A stretch of 64,000 nucleotides of DNA from Hygrophila difformis (taxonomy: Eukaryota; Streptophyta; Magnoliopsida; Lamiales; Acanthaceae): contig JAOANR010000014.1 in assembly GCA_030278955.1 (NCBI GenBank), forward strand, positions 37,461,453-37,525,452, in the 5' to 3' direction. Shown here piece by piece: positions 32,431-44,038 of this stretch. The notes under the pieces are model-generated. The model saw only the letters and a list, made by a program, of their open reading frames with translations, was not told where the DNA came from and made no database searches. Numbering within the stretch: the first letter of the stretch is position 1; each line of letters begins with the position of its first letter. The translations under genes and the position numbers were made by a program.

Positions 32431-35226
32431 AGCATCTTTATGCAGATTTTCCATTCTCCATTTTTCATCACTAATTAATTGAACCCTCTAGTCATTAATG
32501 ATTCATGAGTCTAAATTAGCAATAATTAAATCACCAATTATTGTGATTAGAGGACCTTTGTTCAATTGCCATTAAAATAATTTTCTATAAACAAAAATCA
32601 TGATGTCTTAAACAGATAATCCGGACTGTAATTAATTATGGTAGGAGGGATTATTTAAGCCATCAATTATGGATTGATTCCATAACCTTGCATGAGAAAC
32701 CAATGTCTCTCATGCAAGTTGCTCTCTTTATTCCATTTTATTCTGTCTTTTGCGTATTGTGTGTAACAATTAGTAAAGAATACATCAGACTAATGTTGGC
32801 GGGTATTCCCTCACGGATAACTAGCTCGTAATCTGGGTGTTGGTTGCTAAGTGTTATTTTGCATGGTCTGGATGGCTGTCAGTGGAAGCCTTGGCGGTTC
32901 GCCCATCCGGGTTTTTAATAGCTGTTCGGCTGACTCCCATCCAGATAGAGTTTTATTTTATGTATCTTGATTTCCAACCCAAATTCCAATTTGCAATAAA
33001 ACTCTGCTAATGTCTGTCAACATTAGCTGAGAAGTACCGCAGAGAGGAAGCATGTAGGTTTTTATCCGAATTCACAGACAGTGAAGGCCCAACTGGCACT
33101 GACACTGCCATTACAGGACCTAAGCTGCCTAAATTCGCTCCATCCGAGTGATTGGGAAATTGGACAGTAGATGTTTACAGTCCACCCAATTATTCTGCCA
33201 TTACTTTGGTCTCCTGACCACTTCATATATGTGTTTCACCTTCTGTCTAGACCCGCATCTATATTTTGGGTCAATTAATTTTACACTTCCCTATATCCTT
33301 ATGCATGATAATATTATGTACTATTGTGGTCTGTAATTATTTTGGGATCCTTCCCTTGGACAATAGAAATCTAGATCTTAAACAGATATTACATATTAAA
33401 TTTCCAATAAAAATTCCTTTATAAAATCCGGATCTGAGTAAGGGATAAATTCTTCAGTTATGACTAATTCATATTCTATCAGGGTTGATTTTGGGAAATT
33501 AGAAGCAGAGTCAGCGATTAGGTCTCATCTAGACTGAAAGGATCTGTGTTTTAACTGAGAGTCTAGTACCTGTTTAGGGAATGATTTTCAAATCTTTTAT
33601 TTTCCAAAATTGTTGTTTGTTAGGAATCTAAGATTAAATATTACACCGAGATGGGGTCTACTTGGGCTCAAATACAGTGTAGTAAATAATTTTAGAGGAA
33701 CATCATCCAGGTCTTGGTTATTTTCTAAGATAAGGTTGAGTTTCTTTCAACTGCTATCCTCCTCTGCCAAACCCTATCTTTGAGTCCTGAGTGAGTGCAT
33801 CCGGAACAAAATAATTTATTAGTTCGTTTCATTAGTTTGTATCTCATAATCACCCGGAAGGAAGTGAACACACAAGTGGTTCACCAAGAGCCGGGAATTC
33901 TTGATCCATACCCCTTCATCCTGATGGGGAGCTGTCTTTTACTACCAGGGTCAGACCTCCAAAACCTCCGAGTGATAGGTTTTAAATGCTTTCTTTAACG
34001 CTTTCCTTTACCGCTTTCTTTTAACTGCTTTCTCTAGAGGTCACTCGGTTGTATTGAGAGTTGCGTAACTTCTACTAGGATTGATAGTTAAGGGATAGTT
34101 AAGGGCTTAATTAGAATCTTTGGGTGTGACATGGGGGAGTGATAGTAGTACTTGGCATTTCAATAAATGGTTTGCCAGGTGTTGCTTGTCCACCACAGAT
34201 GAAGTAACATACCCAGGCCAGGGCAGTTACAAATCGGTGGTATCTTAGAATCTGCGGTCTTAAGAACATGTAAACTCACACTGTAAGTACCTGTCTGTAA
34301 AGGGAAAGCAGTATTGAGAGCATGAGAATTAACTATCTGATAGAAGTATCCCAAACAAAGATCTGTGTATAAAAATGGAAGTTTAATACAGCCTTATCTA
34401 AATCTTGTCCAATTTTCATTCTTTTCTTCCTGTCCCTTCTGTCTACATTATGATTCAGCTTCACAGCTGGCATAATGTAAATTTTCACTGCTTCCATAGG
34501 TGGTATTTATCGCATTCTTAGAGTAATCTAACCTGCTTTCTAGAATAAATTTATTTGCTTTGTAGAATAAATTTAAACGCTTTCATAGTTTAGTTTAAAT
34601 TCATGTCAGTAGTTGTTAGTCACTTTTCAAACCATTTGGAGCAATACGAATGAAAAATCTAGTAAAACGACGCGGGCCCTGCTTTTATCGCACATCCTCC
34701 AGTGAACGATCCGGTCTTACTATAAATTACTGCAATTTTTGACACCGTGCGCTTTCGGGCCACAGTTTCTTAACACGAGTAATAAAAACGTGACAACCTA
34801 TAAATATACCCCTAATCGCAACTCCGCCATCATAAATTGGTTTCATTAAATAAAATTGAAAACCAGGGTTATTGTTTTTCAGAAAATACTCATATAATGG
34901 GAAATGTGTTAAAAGTTTCATGGCAAAGGATCTTCATGACACGAAATTATGATAAATTTCATGATGCTTATGGCCGGGGACCTTCAGTGTGACAGACTGA
35001 AGGCCAAGATTACACTATTTATCCCGGCTGCACCGTGAAAGTTGTCAAAAGTTTCATGCCAGGGAGGTCCACAGCGCCGTTTGAAATCAAAGTTTCCCAC
35101 ATGAGTAATAAAAATTGAAATATATCCTTAAACCCCTTTCCCATGAATCATAACTCTTTTCATTTAATAAATTTAACCTGGGATATTTTAGAAAATACTC
35201 GTGTGCGGAAATTGTCAAAAGTTTCA

Positions 35227-35244
35227 TGGCGCCGTTGCCGGGGA
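35227..35244 (+). other. Primer-binding site (tRNA-Asp)
   Basis: TGGCGCCGTTGCCGGGGA starts immediately after the LTR and is complementary to the 3' terminal 18 bases of plant tRNA-Asp. Confidence 0.9.
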
Positions 35245-35384
35245 GGATGCAGCGCCGTTTTATTAGAGAATTACATTCCTCATTGCTCCTAGTTAGCTTA
35301 TACATATAAATATAAATATTCACCCCAAAACCGATTCTAACCTGGGGAATGTGCAGGTACTGTCATAGCTAAGACCTCTGTACT

Positions 35385-37440
35385 ATGCAAAAGAGGAAGG
35401 AGACTCCAGCCGAGATCCCGTTCAACGCAGAGATTGAGAAAACAGCTCGTCGTCTGAGGGCGGAAGCTAGACAAAGAAAGGAACGGGAAAGACAAGCTCT
35501 CCTCTCTCCGAGCACAAGCAGTGACATCTCAGACATGGCGGATAACCATGGCAATCCCCCAAACATTCCACTTAACCCACCACTCCAAAATATCCAAGAG
35601 GATCCAGAAGACGTTGACGTTGAGAACTTGGAGGATCTCCCACCTCAGGTCATTCAGGGAGGTGAGAATCCCCCAAATCTCGAGCAGCAACCCTTCGAGA
35701 TGCCTCCACCCAACCCAAACCACCAAAATCCCCAAAACAACCCACTTAACCAGAATAACCCTAATAACCAAAATTTTCAGAACCCTCAATTTCCAGACCC
35801 CAGTTTAACCAAAACCAGAATCACCCCAAACCGAACGATTTCAATGATCCTAGAAACTACTACCCGAATCAGAACTTTTACCCACAGCAATACCAAGGAG
35901 GGCCAGAGAACAATCAACAGGCAGCCGCAGCTGACTATATGCAGCCCATTCTAGAACCATATTTGAACATTCCTGGACAAGCCCCATTCTTGGCCAGGAA
36001 TTTCGAATTAAAGCCGGCCCTCATCAATCTTGTTCAGAGCAACCAGTTCGCAAGAGCAAATCATGAAGATCTGCATGATCATTTGCAAACATTCTTGGAG
36101 CTATGTGACACCATTAAAAACCAGAATGTATCTGCTAACACCATTTGATTGAGGCTGTTTCCTTTCTCTCTGACTAGCGGGGCGAGAACATGGTACAAAT
36201 CACTGCCCATGAATCAGAAGTCTGCATGGGAAGACGTGATCAGAAACTTCTTGACAAAGTACTTCCCGGAATCCAAGGTGGATGAATGCCGCTCTAAGAT
36301 TGCGGAATTCAAGATGAAACCAGACGAATCCCTGTATGATGCAAAGGAACAGTTCTTCAACCTGCTCAGGAAATGTCCCCAGCATGGTTTCCATGAGTGG
36401 GAGAAATTAAGAAAGTTCTATAGCGGTTTGACCCCAGCATGGAAGAACATGCTTGATGCTGCCGGCGGTCAACACCTGCTATACATCCCCATGGACCAAG
36501 CTTGGGCCAAGATTGAAGCAATGAGTGTAAACAGAACTGTACTTTCTGATGATGTTAATTCCCCTCCCCCTCGTGGTTTATGTGCTGTAGGTACAGTAGG
36601 GAAATCTGAACTGGACAAACTGAAAGACCAAGTGGCCGTCTTGGCCTTGAATCAGGAAGCTGGGAGCTCTACACAGGCTCAAAATGCTGAAGCTGTTTGC
36701 GGGACTTGCCAAGGCCCGCATTCCACTGAATCCTGTCAGCAAGTGGCAAACGAAAGCTGTAACTATGCAGGTGGATTCCAAAACCGGCACCCGAACCTCT
36801 CATATTCCAACAACAATGCCTTGAATTCCCACCTGTTGACCCAGCCACAGCAGTTCAACCAACCAAGGCCCTAGCACTTTAACCCTGGCTTTCAGCCTCA
36901 GATTCTAGCTAGGCCACCTCAAAACCAAAATTTCCAAAACTTCCAGCAGCCACAGAATCAGTTTGTCCCAAATCAGAATCAGTTTGGTCAAAACCAAGGT
37001 CAGAACCAGAATTGGAACCAGAACCAGCAGAAACCCCCTTCCAGATTGGAGACCCTCATGACTGACTTTATCACCAGTCAAAAGGAAATCAATACGCAGT
37101 TGCAGTCCTCTATCTGGAATGTGGAGACACAGGTTACACAAATGGCCAAGGAAATACAGAAAAGAGACCAAGGAACTCTACCCAGTGCTGCTGAGAAAAA
37201 TCCTCAGTGTAAGGCAAGGAGAAACTGGTACAAGAGAATGAACTGGGAAGTGATATCGAGGAGAATGAAAAGGAAGCCGAGAAAGAGACAGCTGATCTGC
37301 AGACCGATGCTGCACCTGAAACAGCTGAAACAGATAAGGGTACAGGTGGAGGTACAACTTCCTTCCCTTCACCACAAAAACAATTTGATAATAAAAAGTT
37401 CATGCCAAGGGTGCCATACCCGGCCCGACTTAAAAATTAA
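35385..37440 (+). pseudogene. gag: gag region of the Athila-like element, broken
   Basis: It starts at 35,385 with a basic/proline-asparagine-rich stretch. It then carries the Athila-type capsid core (DLHDHLQTFLELCDTI, PFSLTSGARTWY, LLRKCPQHGFHEW) between about 36,060 and 36,480. A short zinc-knuckle-like CGTCQGPHSTESC lies near 36,700, followed by an Asn/Gln-rich tail. Disruptions: a one-base shift between 35,790 and 35,939; a TGA at 36,146-36,148; a TAG at 36,872-36,874 with the frame continuing beyond it; a further shift near 37,210; and a TAA near 37,438. It cannot make a full Gag protein. Confidence 0.85.
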
Positions 37441-37512
37441 GAACATGACCTTAAATTTGAAAAATTTCTGAAAAGACTGCAAAAAGTAGAAATAACTATT
37501 CCTCTCATCGAA

Positions 37513-40004
37513 ATGATAGCTGAGATGCCAGCATACGCTAAATTTCTGAAAGAATTAGTTTCAGGAAAGAGGAGAATTGAGCAGGAAGAACTGGTAGTTC
37601 TTAACAATACATGCAGTGCTATCATCCAGCGCAAGCTTCCGGAAAAGCAAGAAGATCCAGGCTGTTGCATGTTGCCGATTCAAATCGGGAAAGTCAAAGC
37701 AGGAAAGGGCCTCTGTGATCTTGGTTCTAGCATCAATGTTATGCCTTTAGCAATGGTGCGGCGCCTCAAGCTGGGACGCATCGAGCCAATCAAGATGAGA
37801 CTCCAATTGGCAGACAGATCCATCACAAAGCCCGTCGGCATCCTCAAGGACATCATAGTGAAGACTGGGAATATCTTATTCCCAGTTGATTTTGTGATAC
37901 TAGACATGGAGGAGGATCTGGACATGCCATTGATCTTGGGGAGACCATTCCTTGCAACAGGCAGAGCACTTATAGATGCAAAAGCTGGACGAGTAACGTT
38001 GCGAGTCGATGAGGAAGAAGTTACATTTGACATGGCACAATTGCAGAAATACCCAGATGACGGGTTCTGTTCATCAAAATCTGTAATAGTTAGGAGTGAG
38101 GAGAGAGAGCTTGACTCTGGATTTGATCATGAAATGATGCTGGATGAGATTTCAAAGCAGGTACTGAAGCCTGCTGGCGTGGAGCACCAAGGATGCAAGG
38201 CCGTTCACTTTGCTGATCCCGAAACAGGGGATTTGGAGGAGTTTGACGGCACCGACTTCCATGACGACGCCGACCAAGAGGAGGCGGATCCTGTACTGAT
38301 GCAGGGTCCGGAAGGTAAAATTGATCTTCTCCCATCTAATTTTCGCAAATTACTCCCTTCCGTTGAATGCCCACCAGAGCTTGAACTTAAAACATTACCC
38401 GATCATCTCAAGTACGCGTTTCTCGCAGAACATAAAAAATTACCTGTGATTGTTTCGGCTAAGCTCTCCCAAGAGCAAGAAGATGCTCTGGTGGTCGTTC
38501 TTAAAAATTATGTGCGTGCAATCGGTTGGACCATTTCTGATATCAAAGGAATAAGCCCTTCTGTTTGTATGCACAGGATTTTAATGGAGGAGAATTTCAA
38601 GGCCTCTCGCCAGCCCCAACGAAGATTGAACCCGCCCATGCAAGAAGTGGTAAGAAAGGAAGTGATCAAGCTGTTAGACGCCAGTATTATATACCCGATT
38701 TCTGATAGCAAATGGGTCAGTCCTGTGCATGTGCAGGTTGTTCCGAAGCGGGGTGGGATGTGCATTACGCAGAATGAACAAGGGGAGGAAATTGCCACGC
38801 GCCCAGTCACCGGATGGAGAGTCTGCATAGACTACCGGAAGTTGAACGAGGCAACTCGCAAGGACCATTTCCCTTTACCTTTTATCGATCAAATGTTGGA
38901 ACGATTTGCGGGAAGGGCATTTTATTGTTTTTTAGATGGCTATTCTGGATACAATCAAATAGTGATCGCCAGTGAGGATCACGAAAAGACTACTTTTACT
39001 TGCCCTTATGGCACTTTTGCCTATAGGCGCATGCCTTTTGGTCTTTGCAATGCACCAGCTACTTTTCAAAGATGCATGATGTCTATATATTCTCTGAATT
39101 TATCGAAAAATGCATTGAGGTCTTCATGGATGACTTCTCTGTATATGGAGATACGTTTGATGGATGTTTGACTAATCTTGCTAAGATTTTAAAGAGGTGT
39201 GAGGACACTAACTTGGTTTTAAATTGGGAAAAGTGCCATTTTATGGTCACTGAGGGCATAGTGTTAGGTCATCGCATTTCTCGTGCAGGCATTGAAGTTG
39301 ATCCAGCCAAAGTTTCCGCCATTTCCAATCTCCCTCTCCCCAATTCTATCAAATCAGTTAGGAGCTTCTTAGGGCATGCCGGTTTTTACCGGAGGTTCAT
39401 TAAAGATTTCTCTAAAATTGCCAAGCCGCTCACTAACCTGCTTTGTAAAGAAAATCCGTTCTTAATAAATGAAGCGTGTGTCCAAGCCTTTGACACGCTC
39501 AAGAAGATGTTGGTTTCTGCACCAATAGTGCAACCACCCGATTGGTCAATACCCTTCGAGGTAATGTGTGATGCTAGTGGTCTCGCCGTAGGCGCAGTTC
39601 TTGGACAACATAAGGATGGGAGACACTGCGTAATTCATAACGCGAGTCATGCCCTGAATGAAGCCCAAATTAACTACACCACAACGGAGAAAGAGATGTA
39701 CGCTGTAATCTTCGCGTTTGATAAATTCAAACAGTACCTTATAGGTACGAAGACTATAGTATACACCGATCATTCTGCATTGAGATACTTGTTTAGCAAA
39801 CAAGATGCCAAACCTCGATTAATCAGGTGGGTACTTCTGTTGCAAGAGTTCGACATCATAATAAAAGATAGGCGAGGTCGAGATAATGGTGCTGCTGACC
39901 ACTTATCTCGAATAGATAATGACAAAAAGGAAAAAGCCGTTAATGAAGAGTTTCCGGACGAACAGTTGTTCGCATTACATCTGCATAATCAAGCTTGTCC
40001 ATGA
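37513..40004 (+). pseudogene. pol: Protease, reverse transcriptase and RNase H region, broken
   Basis: The aspartic protease has its Asp at residue 69 of the open segment (CDLGSSINVMP, codon at 37,717) and continues through ILGRPFL. Reverse transcriptase follows from about 38,600, with WRVCIDYRKLN, FLDGYSGYNQI and [14 protein letters not shown] one-base shift near 39,090 comes just before the catalytic box FMDDFSVYG. The other frame (from 39,045) then continues with [24 protein letters not shown] and the RNase H motifs [16 protein letters not shown] and [14 protein letters not shown] at 40,002-40,004 ends the frame. Confidence 0.9.
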
Positions 40005-40156
40005 TTTTCCGACATCGCTAACTTCTTGGCATCGGAATAACCCCACAGTTTTCGAACTATCATCAGAAGAATAAGTTCAAACGAGAAGTATTAAGTTACT
40101 TCTGGGAAGAACCTTATCTCTTCAAACACTGCGCCGATTCAATAATCAGGCGATGT

Positions 40157-41287
40157 GTGACTGAGCATGAAGCCTATCAAATTGTCAGAAAATGCCATGA
40201 ATCAGAATACGGAGGTCACCATGGTCCCGCTCGAACGGCCCATAAGCTCCTCGAATGTGGATTTTATTGGCCTCACATCTATGAGGATTGCAGGACATTT
40301 GTGAAAGGTTGCGATAAATGCCAAAGATTAGGAAACCTCTCCAAGAGGGATGAGATGCCTCAAAAGGGAATTCTCACACTTGAGATTTTCTATGTATGGG
40401 GCATTGACTTCATGGGACCGTTTCCGCCATCTGGTGGAAACTACTATATCTTGGTAGCTGTCGATTACGTGTCCAAATGGGTCGAGGCTGTCGCATTACC
40501 AACCAATGATGGTGGCCAAGTCATCAAGTTCCTCAAGAACAACATTTTCAGTCGGTTTGGCGTACCTAGGGTGGTGATATCTGATGGAGGAACACACTTT
40601 ATTAATAAAGCTTTTGAAACTTTAATGAGTAAAAATGGGATCCTCCATAAGATAGGCACGCCTTATCATCCCCAGACTAGTGGTCAAGTCGAAGTATCCA
40701 ACCGCGAAATCAAACATATACTCGAAGCCACAGTCGGGATAACCCGTAAGGATTGGGCACGTAAGCTCAATGATGCTCTATGGGCATACCGCACAGCGTT
40801 TAAGACTCCCATTGGGATGTCACCTTACAGACTTGTCTTCGGAAATGCCTGTCATTTGCCTGTAGAGTTAGAGCATAAAGCTTACTGGGCCGTTAAAACG
40901 CTTAACTTCGATCCGAAAGTTGCTCAAAGCAAACGCAAGTTAGACCTCAATGAAATTGAGGAAATACGAGCGCTACCTTTTGAAAGCTCTCGAATTTATA
41001 AGGAGCGGACCCAGAAGTTGCACGATCGCAGGATTAAGCCTAAGCATTTCTATGTTGGTCAAAATGTATTATTGTTCAATTCTAGGTTGAAGCTGTTTCC
41101 TGGAAAGCTTAAATCCAGATGGGAAGGACCACATGAAGTGCTGGAAGTGTTTCAAAATGGAGCCGTCAGGATCCGAACTGACAAGGGCAACATAGTGGTG
41201 AATGGACATCGATTGAAGGAGTACCTCGGACAGTTCGATCCGGAGAAAGAAAGCCAAACAGTGGCAGACCCGGCTTACACTCAATAA
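40157..41287 (+). pseudogene. int: Integrase region
   Basis: An open segment of 376 codons. It holds an HHCC zinc finger (ends CDKCQ), the D,D,E core ([28 protein letters not shown]) and a C-terminal domain with [11 protein letters not shown]. It is intact in itself but separated from the upstream pol frame by a TGA and at least one shift between 40,004 and 40,157. It would not be made as part of a polyprotein. Confidence 0.9.
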
Positions 41288-41382
41288 GAAACAGCATTTA
41301 AATAATAAAAATTTCATTTCATATTACATATTTATATATGTGTTATTTTGTCAAGAGAATATCCAAAAATCAATTAAACATT

Positions 41383-41413
41383 TAGAGTACTAAGACTCTA
41401 AATGTGAGGATGT
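41383..41413 (+). repeat. Polypurine-tract-like motif 1 with hairpin
   Basis: AAATGTGAGGATGT at 41,400-41,413 is followed by TG. The preceding bases form a perfect 10-bp stem: CATTTAGAGT, loop ACTAAG, ACTCTAAATG. The same 14-mer abuts the 3' LTR. Confidence 0.75.
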
Positions 41414-43297
41414 TGATATTTGGAGAAAACTTAACTTATTGGGTATCTATCTGACTTGCAGGAAATTCGAGCCACCAAAAAGAAGGATCAGAAAATGAGG
41501 AAGAAAACCAGGTTCCCGGTTGGATTAAGTCCATGAATTTAAGAAAATGATTTCGGAAATTAAAGCAATTTAAAATCCGAAATAATTTTTGCAAACAAGT
41601 GGAATTAATCCAACCTATTCATGCAAGTTTAATTTAATTAAGTTAGCCCATTTACAGCACAAAAATGTTTTGGACTAAAATCTCCCAAGTCCAAAACAAA
41701 TAAAACCAACTGAGGCCCAATTCCATCTACCCGGGCCCAGTTCGCATGAAATTTTGAAAATTCCAAAATCCGAAGTACAACTACGACGCTATCCCCACCT
41801 ACGACGCTATCCTTGGATAGAAAGGATAGCGCCGTAGTAATAGGATAGCGCCGTAGGGATTCTTCCCATCTTAGTCCATCTACGACGCAGTCCCTTAGTA
41901 CGACGCTATCCTTGGATAGCGCCGTACTAAAGGCATAGCGCCGTAGCAACCCTTCTCCCTCATTTCCATCTACGACGCTGAACATGGCTGCGGCGCTAGT
42001 ATAGCGCCGTAGGCTAAGTATAGTGCCGTAGAAACCCTTTTTCTCACCTATAAATACCCCCACCAGTCTTCTTCTTCACTCCCATACTGTCGCACTCCCA
42101 TTTCCAGAAAACCACTCTCAAATTCCTTACGCAGAACGCAGAGTTCTCGTACAACATTCTTCTCCACAAATCCAAGGAGACACCATGGACATATTCCACA
42201 GAATCCTTCCAAACTTGGGACCTTTGCCCAGACCAAGACCACGGAGGGGAGGGTAAAACCCATATTTTCCCATCCCTGTTCATGGCCTCCATCCGAACCC
42301 TTGTCTTCTTTTTCGAACTTTTTGGTTAAAAATAACACAATGTGGGGTGTGTTCACTCTTGTTTTTCTGTTTCGGGTACTGTTGCTCTCGGTTTTGAAGA
42401 ATCCGATTGAAACCTTTTTGGAAACCCTTAAAACTTGTTTTCAAACGGTTCTAAAAAACTGCCAAAGGTTAGAAATTTTCTAAAAAGTTCAAAACTTGAA
42501 GGGACAAACTGATGAATGTTAGGGTGTTATTTCAAGCACCATGATATTTTTAGTTTTTCTATCTTTGAGTTCTTGACAAAGAAAAATTGAGTTTTTGGTG
42601 TTTTTGTTCAAAACCTTGTTTTTGATCCTATTTTGTATACTTGCAGTGTTGTTTTGAAACATTAAAGGTGGAAGATCCTTTTTGGGATACCTGCCTTTAC
42701 TGTCTAAAAATCTTTTGGAATAAGTGTCACCTTATTTTTGGAAACATGGTACAAGCACCCAATAGGGACTTGCCACTTTTCACAAGAAAGTGACCTTATG
42801 AGAAAGACAAAAAGAGTATTAGATTTAATATTTGACTTATGTTCCCAATGGAACTGCAGTGTGAGTAAATAGCAGTATTTTTGTCACCCAACTGCTATTC
42901 TCTTCAAAAATCCAACATGGGACCACTCACATCCCACTTTCATTAAATAAAATAAGTCAACCTTTAAAAACTAAAAAATAGTGTTTGCAAATTTTTGGAT
43001 GTTTTAACTGTCCAAGACAGTCCAGGCAGTCCAAAATAGCAGATCCATTACGCCACTCCTCCATTGCACATTCCAAATTGAGCATTTCATCTCCATCATT
43101 CCATCCCACCCCATTTTCAACAAGTGTCTCGGACTTGTTTAATAAAATAGAAAATCAAACTTTTGGGCCCAATGGGCCATTAAAAATATATAGGGGCCCA
43201 ATGACCCCTATCATTTCTTAAAAATCTATTTTACCTATGCTTTAAATTAAAAATTCAAGTTGGAAAGTTAATAACCTCACATCTAGAGCGAAGCTCT
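41414..43297 (+). repeat. LTR-like promoter segment inside the retrotransposon
   Basis: It begins TGATATTTGG, like the true LTR start TGATAATGG, directly after a PPT-like motif. It carries about 12 CpG-palindrome copies at 41,780-42,035 and then a TATAAATA at 42,049 in the same context as the LTR promoter. The rest is unique AT-rich sequence. It may be a captured U3 region of a related element, or an internal promoter for the F-box ORF. Confidence 0.6.
42049..42056 (+). promoter_or_regulatory. Internal TATA box
   Basis: TATAAATA in CTCACCTATAAATACCCC, 1.36 kb upstream of the F-box ORF. It sits after a CpG-palindrome block exactly as in the LTRs. Confidence 0.55.
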
Positions 43298-43311
43298 AAA
43301 TGTGAGGATGT
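43282..43311 (+). repeat. Polypurine-tract-like motif 2 with hairpin
   Basis: AAATGTGAGGATGT at 43,298-43,311. It forms the 3' arm of a hairpin: CCTCACAT, C, TAGAGC, loop GAA, GCTCTA, A, ATGTGAGG. The left arm begins at about 43,275. Confidence 0.75.
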
Positions 43312-43405
43312 TGGTTTCTGGACTTGAATAATTTCTGAAAATTATATAAAAATTGGATTCATCACTTCTTATCTTTTCAGGGGCAATCTTCCAAATCCAG
43401 ACTCA

Positions 43406-44038
43406 GTGCCCAGAGGAACCCAGCTGATGGACCTTCCGCTAGAGCTTCTAGGAGAAATTCTCTCCCGAATCGGGGAGGATGAAATGAAAGAAGTGTTCAG
43501 AGCTAGGAGAACTTGCATGAAGCTGAGGGACGCAGGAAACCTCGCCATCGTCTACAGGCGATGCGAGTTGGATGCGGCTCGGGTGAGGCACTGGCAGGAG
43601 GAGATACGATGGCAGAAAGAAAGATTTCTGCACACATGCACTGAGGCTGGAAACTTCAACCTTCAGATTGTTCCAGCACTCATGGCATTTGTAGAAGGGG
43701 ACGAAGAGCAAGCATGCGAGCTGCTACGGCCAGGCATCGAAGACAATTATAAAGCGTCAATCCTCACCCGCGGATTGATGCTCATGAGCAAGCTGGATGA
43801 AGGCTAGGTCAATCAGGGGATCGCAATGATAGAGAGGATGGTGACCAGTAGAGAGGTTTTCAACTACACATCCACCAACACCCTCGCGTGGATGGCAGAC
43901 AATGATGCCCCCTACTTGTTTGCAGGGCAGCCACCCCGAGTTTTCTTCAGAAGGATGCATGCACCCCTGAGAAACCGCGACTGGTGCCTGCGCTGCGAGC
44001 TGACCAGCTACGTCCACTGGCTCCGATACATGTTCTGA
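43406..44038 (+). pseudogene. F-box protein ORF carried by the retrotransposon, one in-frame stop
   Basis: The ATG at 43,406 or the internal ATG eight codons on (MDLPLELLGEILSRIG) starts an F-box domain: VFRARRTCMKLRDAG follows at the usual spacing. The middle (RFLHTCTEAGN, then RGLMLMSKLDEG) and the C-terminus (RNRDWCLRCE) follow the pattern of plant F-box proteins of the At1g67623/At2g35280 type. A TAG at 43,805-43,807 interrupts, but the same frame continues to the TGA at 44,036-44,038, giving ~210 codons in all. A pyrimidine-rich AG acceptor ends at 43,380, so the ORF could be read from a spliced RNA. F-box proteins recruit substrates to SCF ubiquitin ligases. It lies where Athila relatives carry an extra or env-like ORF. 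Confidence 0.8.

Larger units (their letters stand above)
30723..35226 (+). repeat. 5' LTR (4,504 bp)
   Basis: It starts TGATAATGG and ends GTTTCA. It holds two blocks of the TACGGCGCTA/TAGCGCCGTA motif (about 31,000-31,245 and 31,965-32,430), a TATA box at 31,308, and two degenerate copies of its own 3' end near 34,920 and 35,056. It has no coding capacity. Confidence 0.95.

Noticed and set aside
31609..34354. Short open frames repeated in both LTRs
   Set aside because: Identical pairs simply reflect LTR identity; none has a domain or codon structure of a gene.
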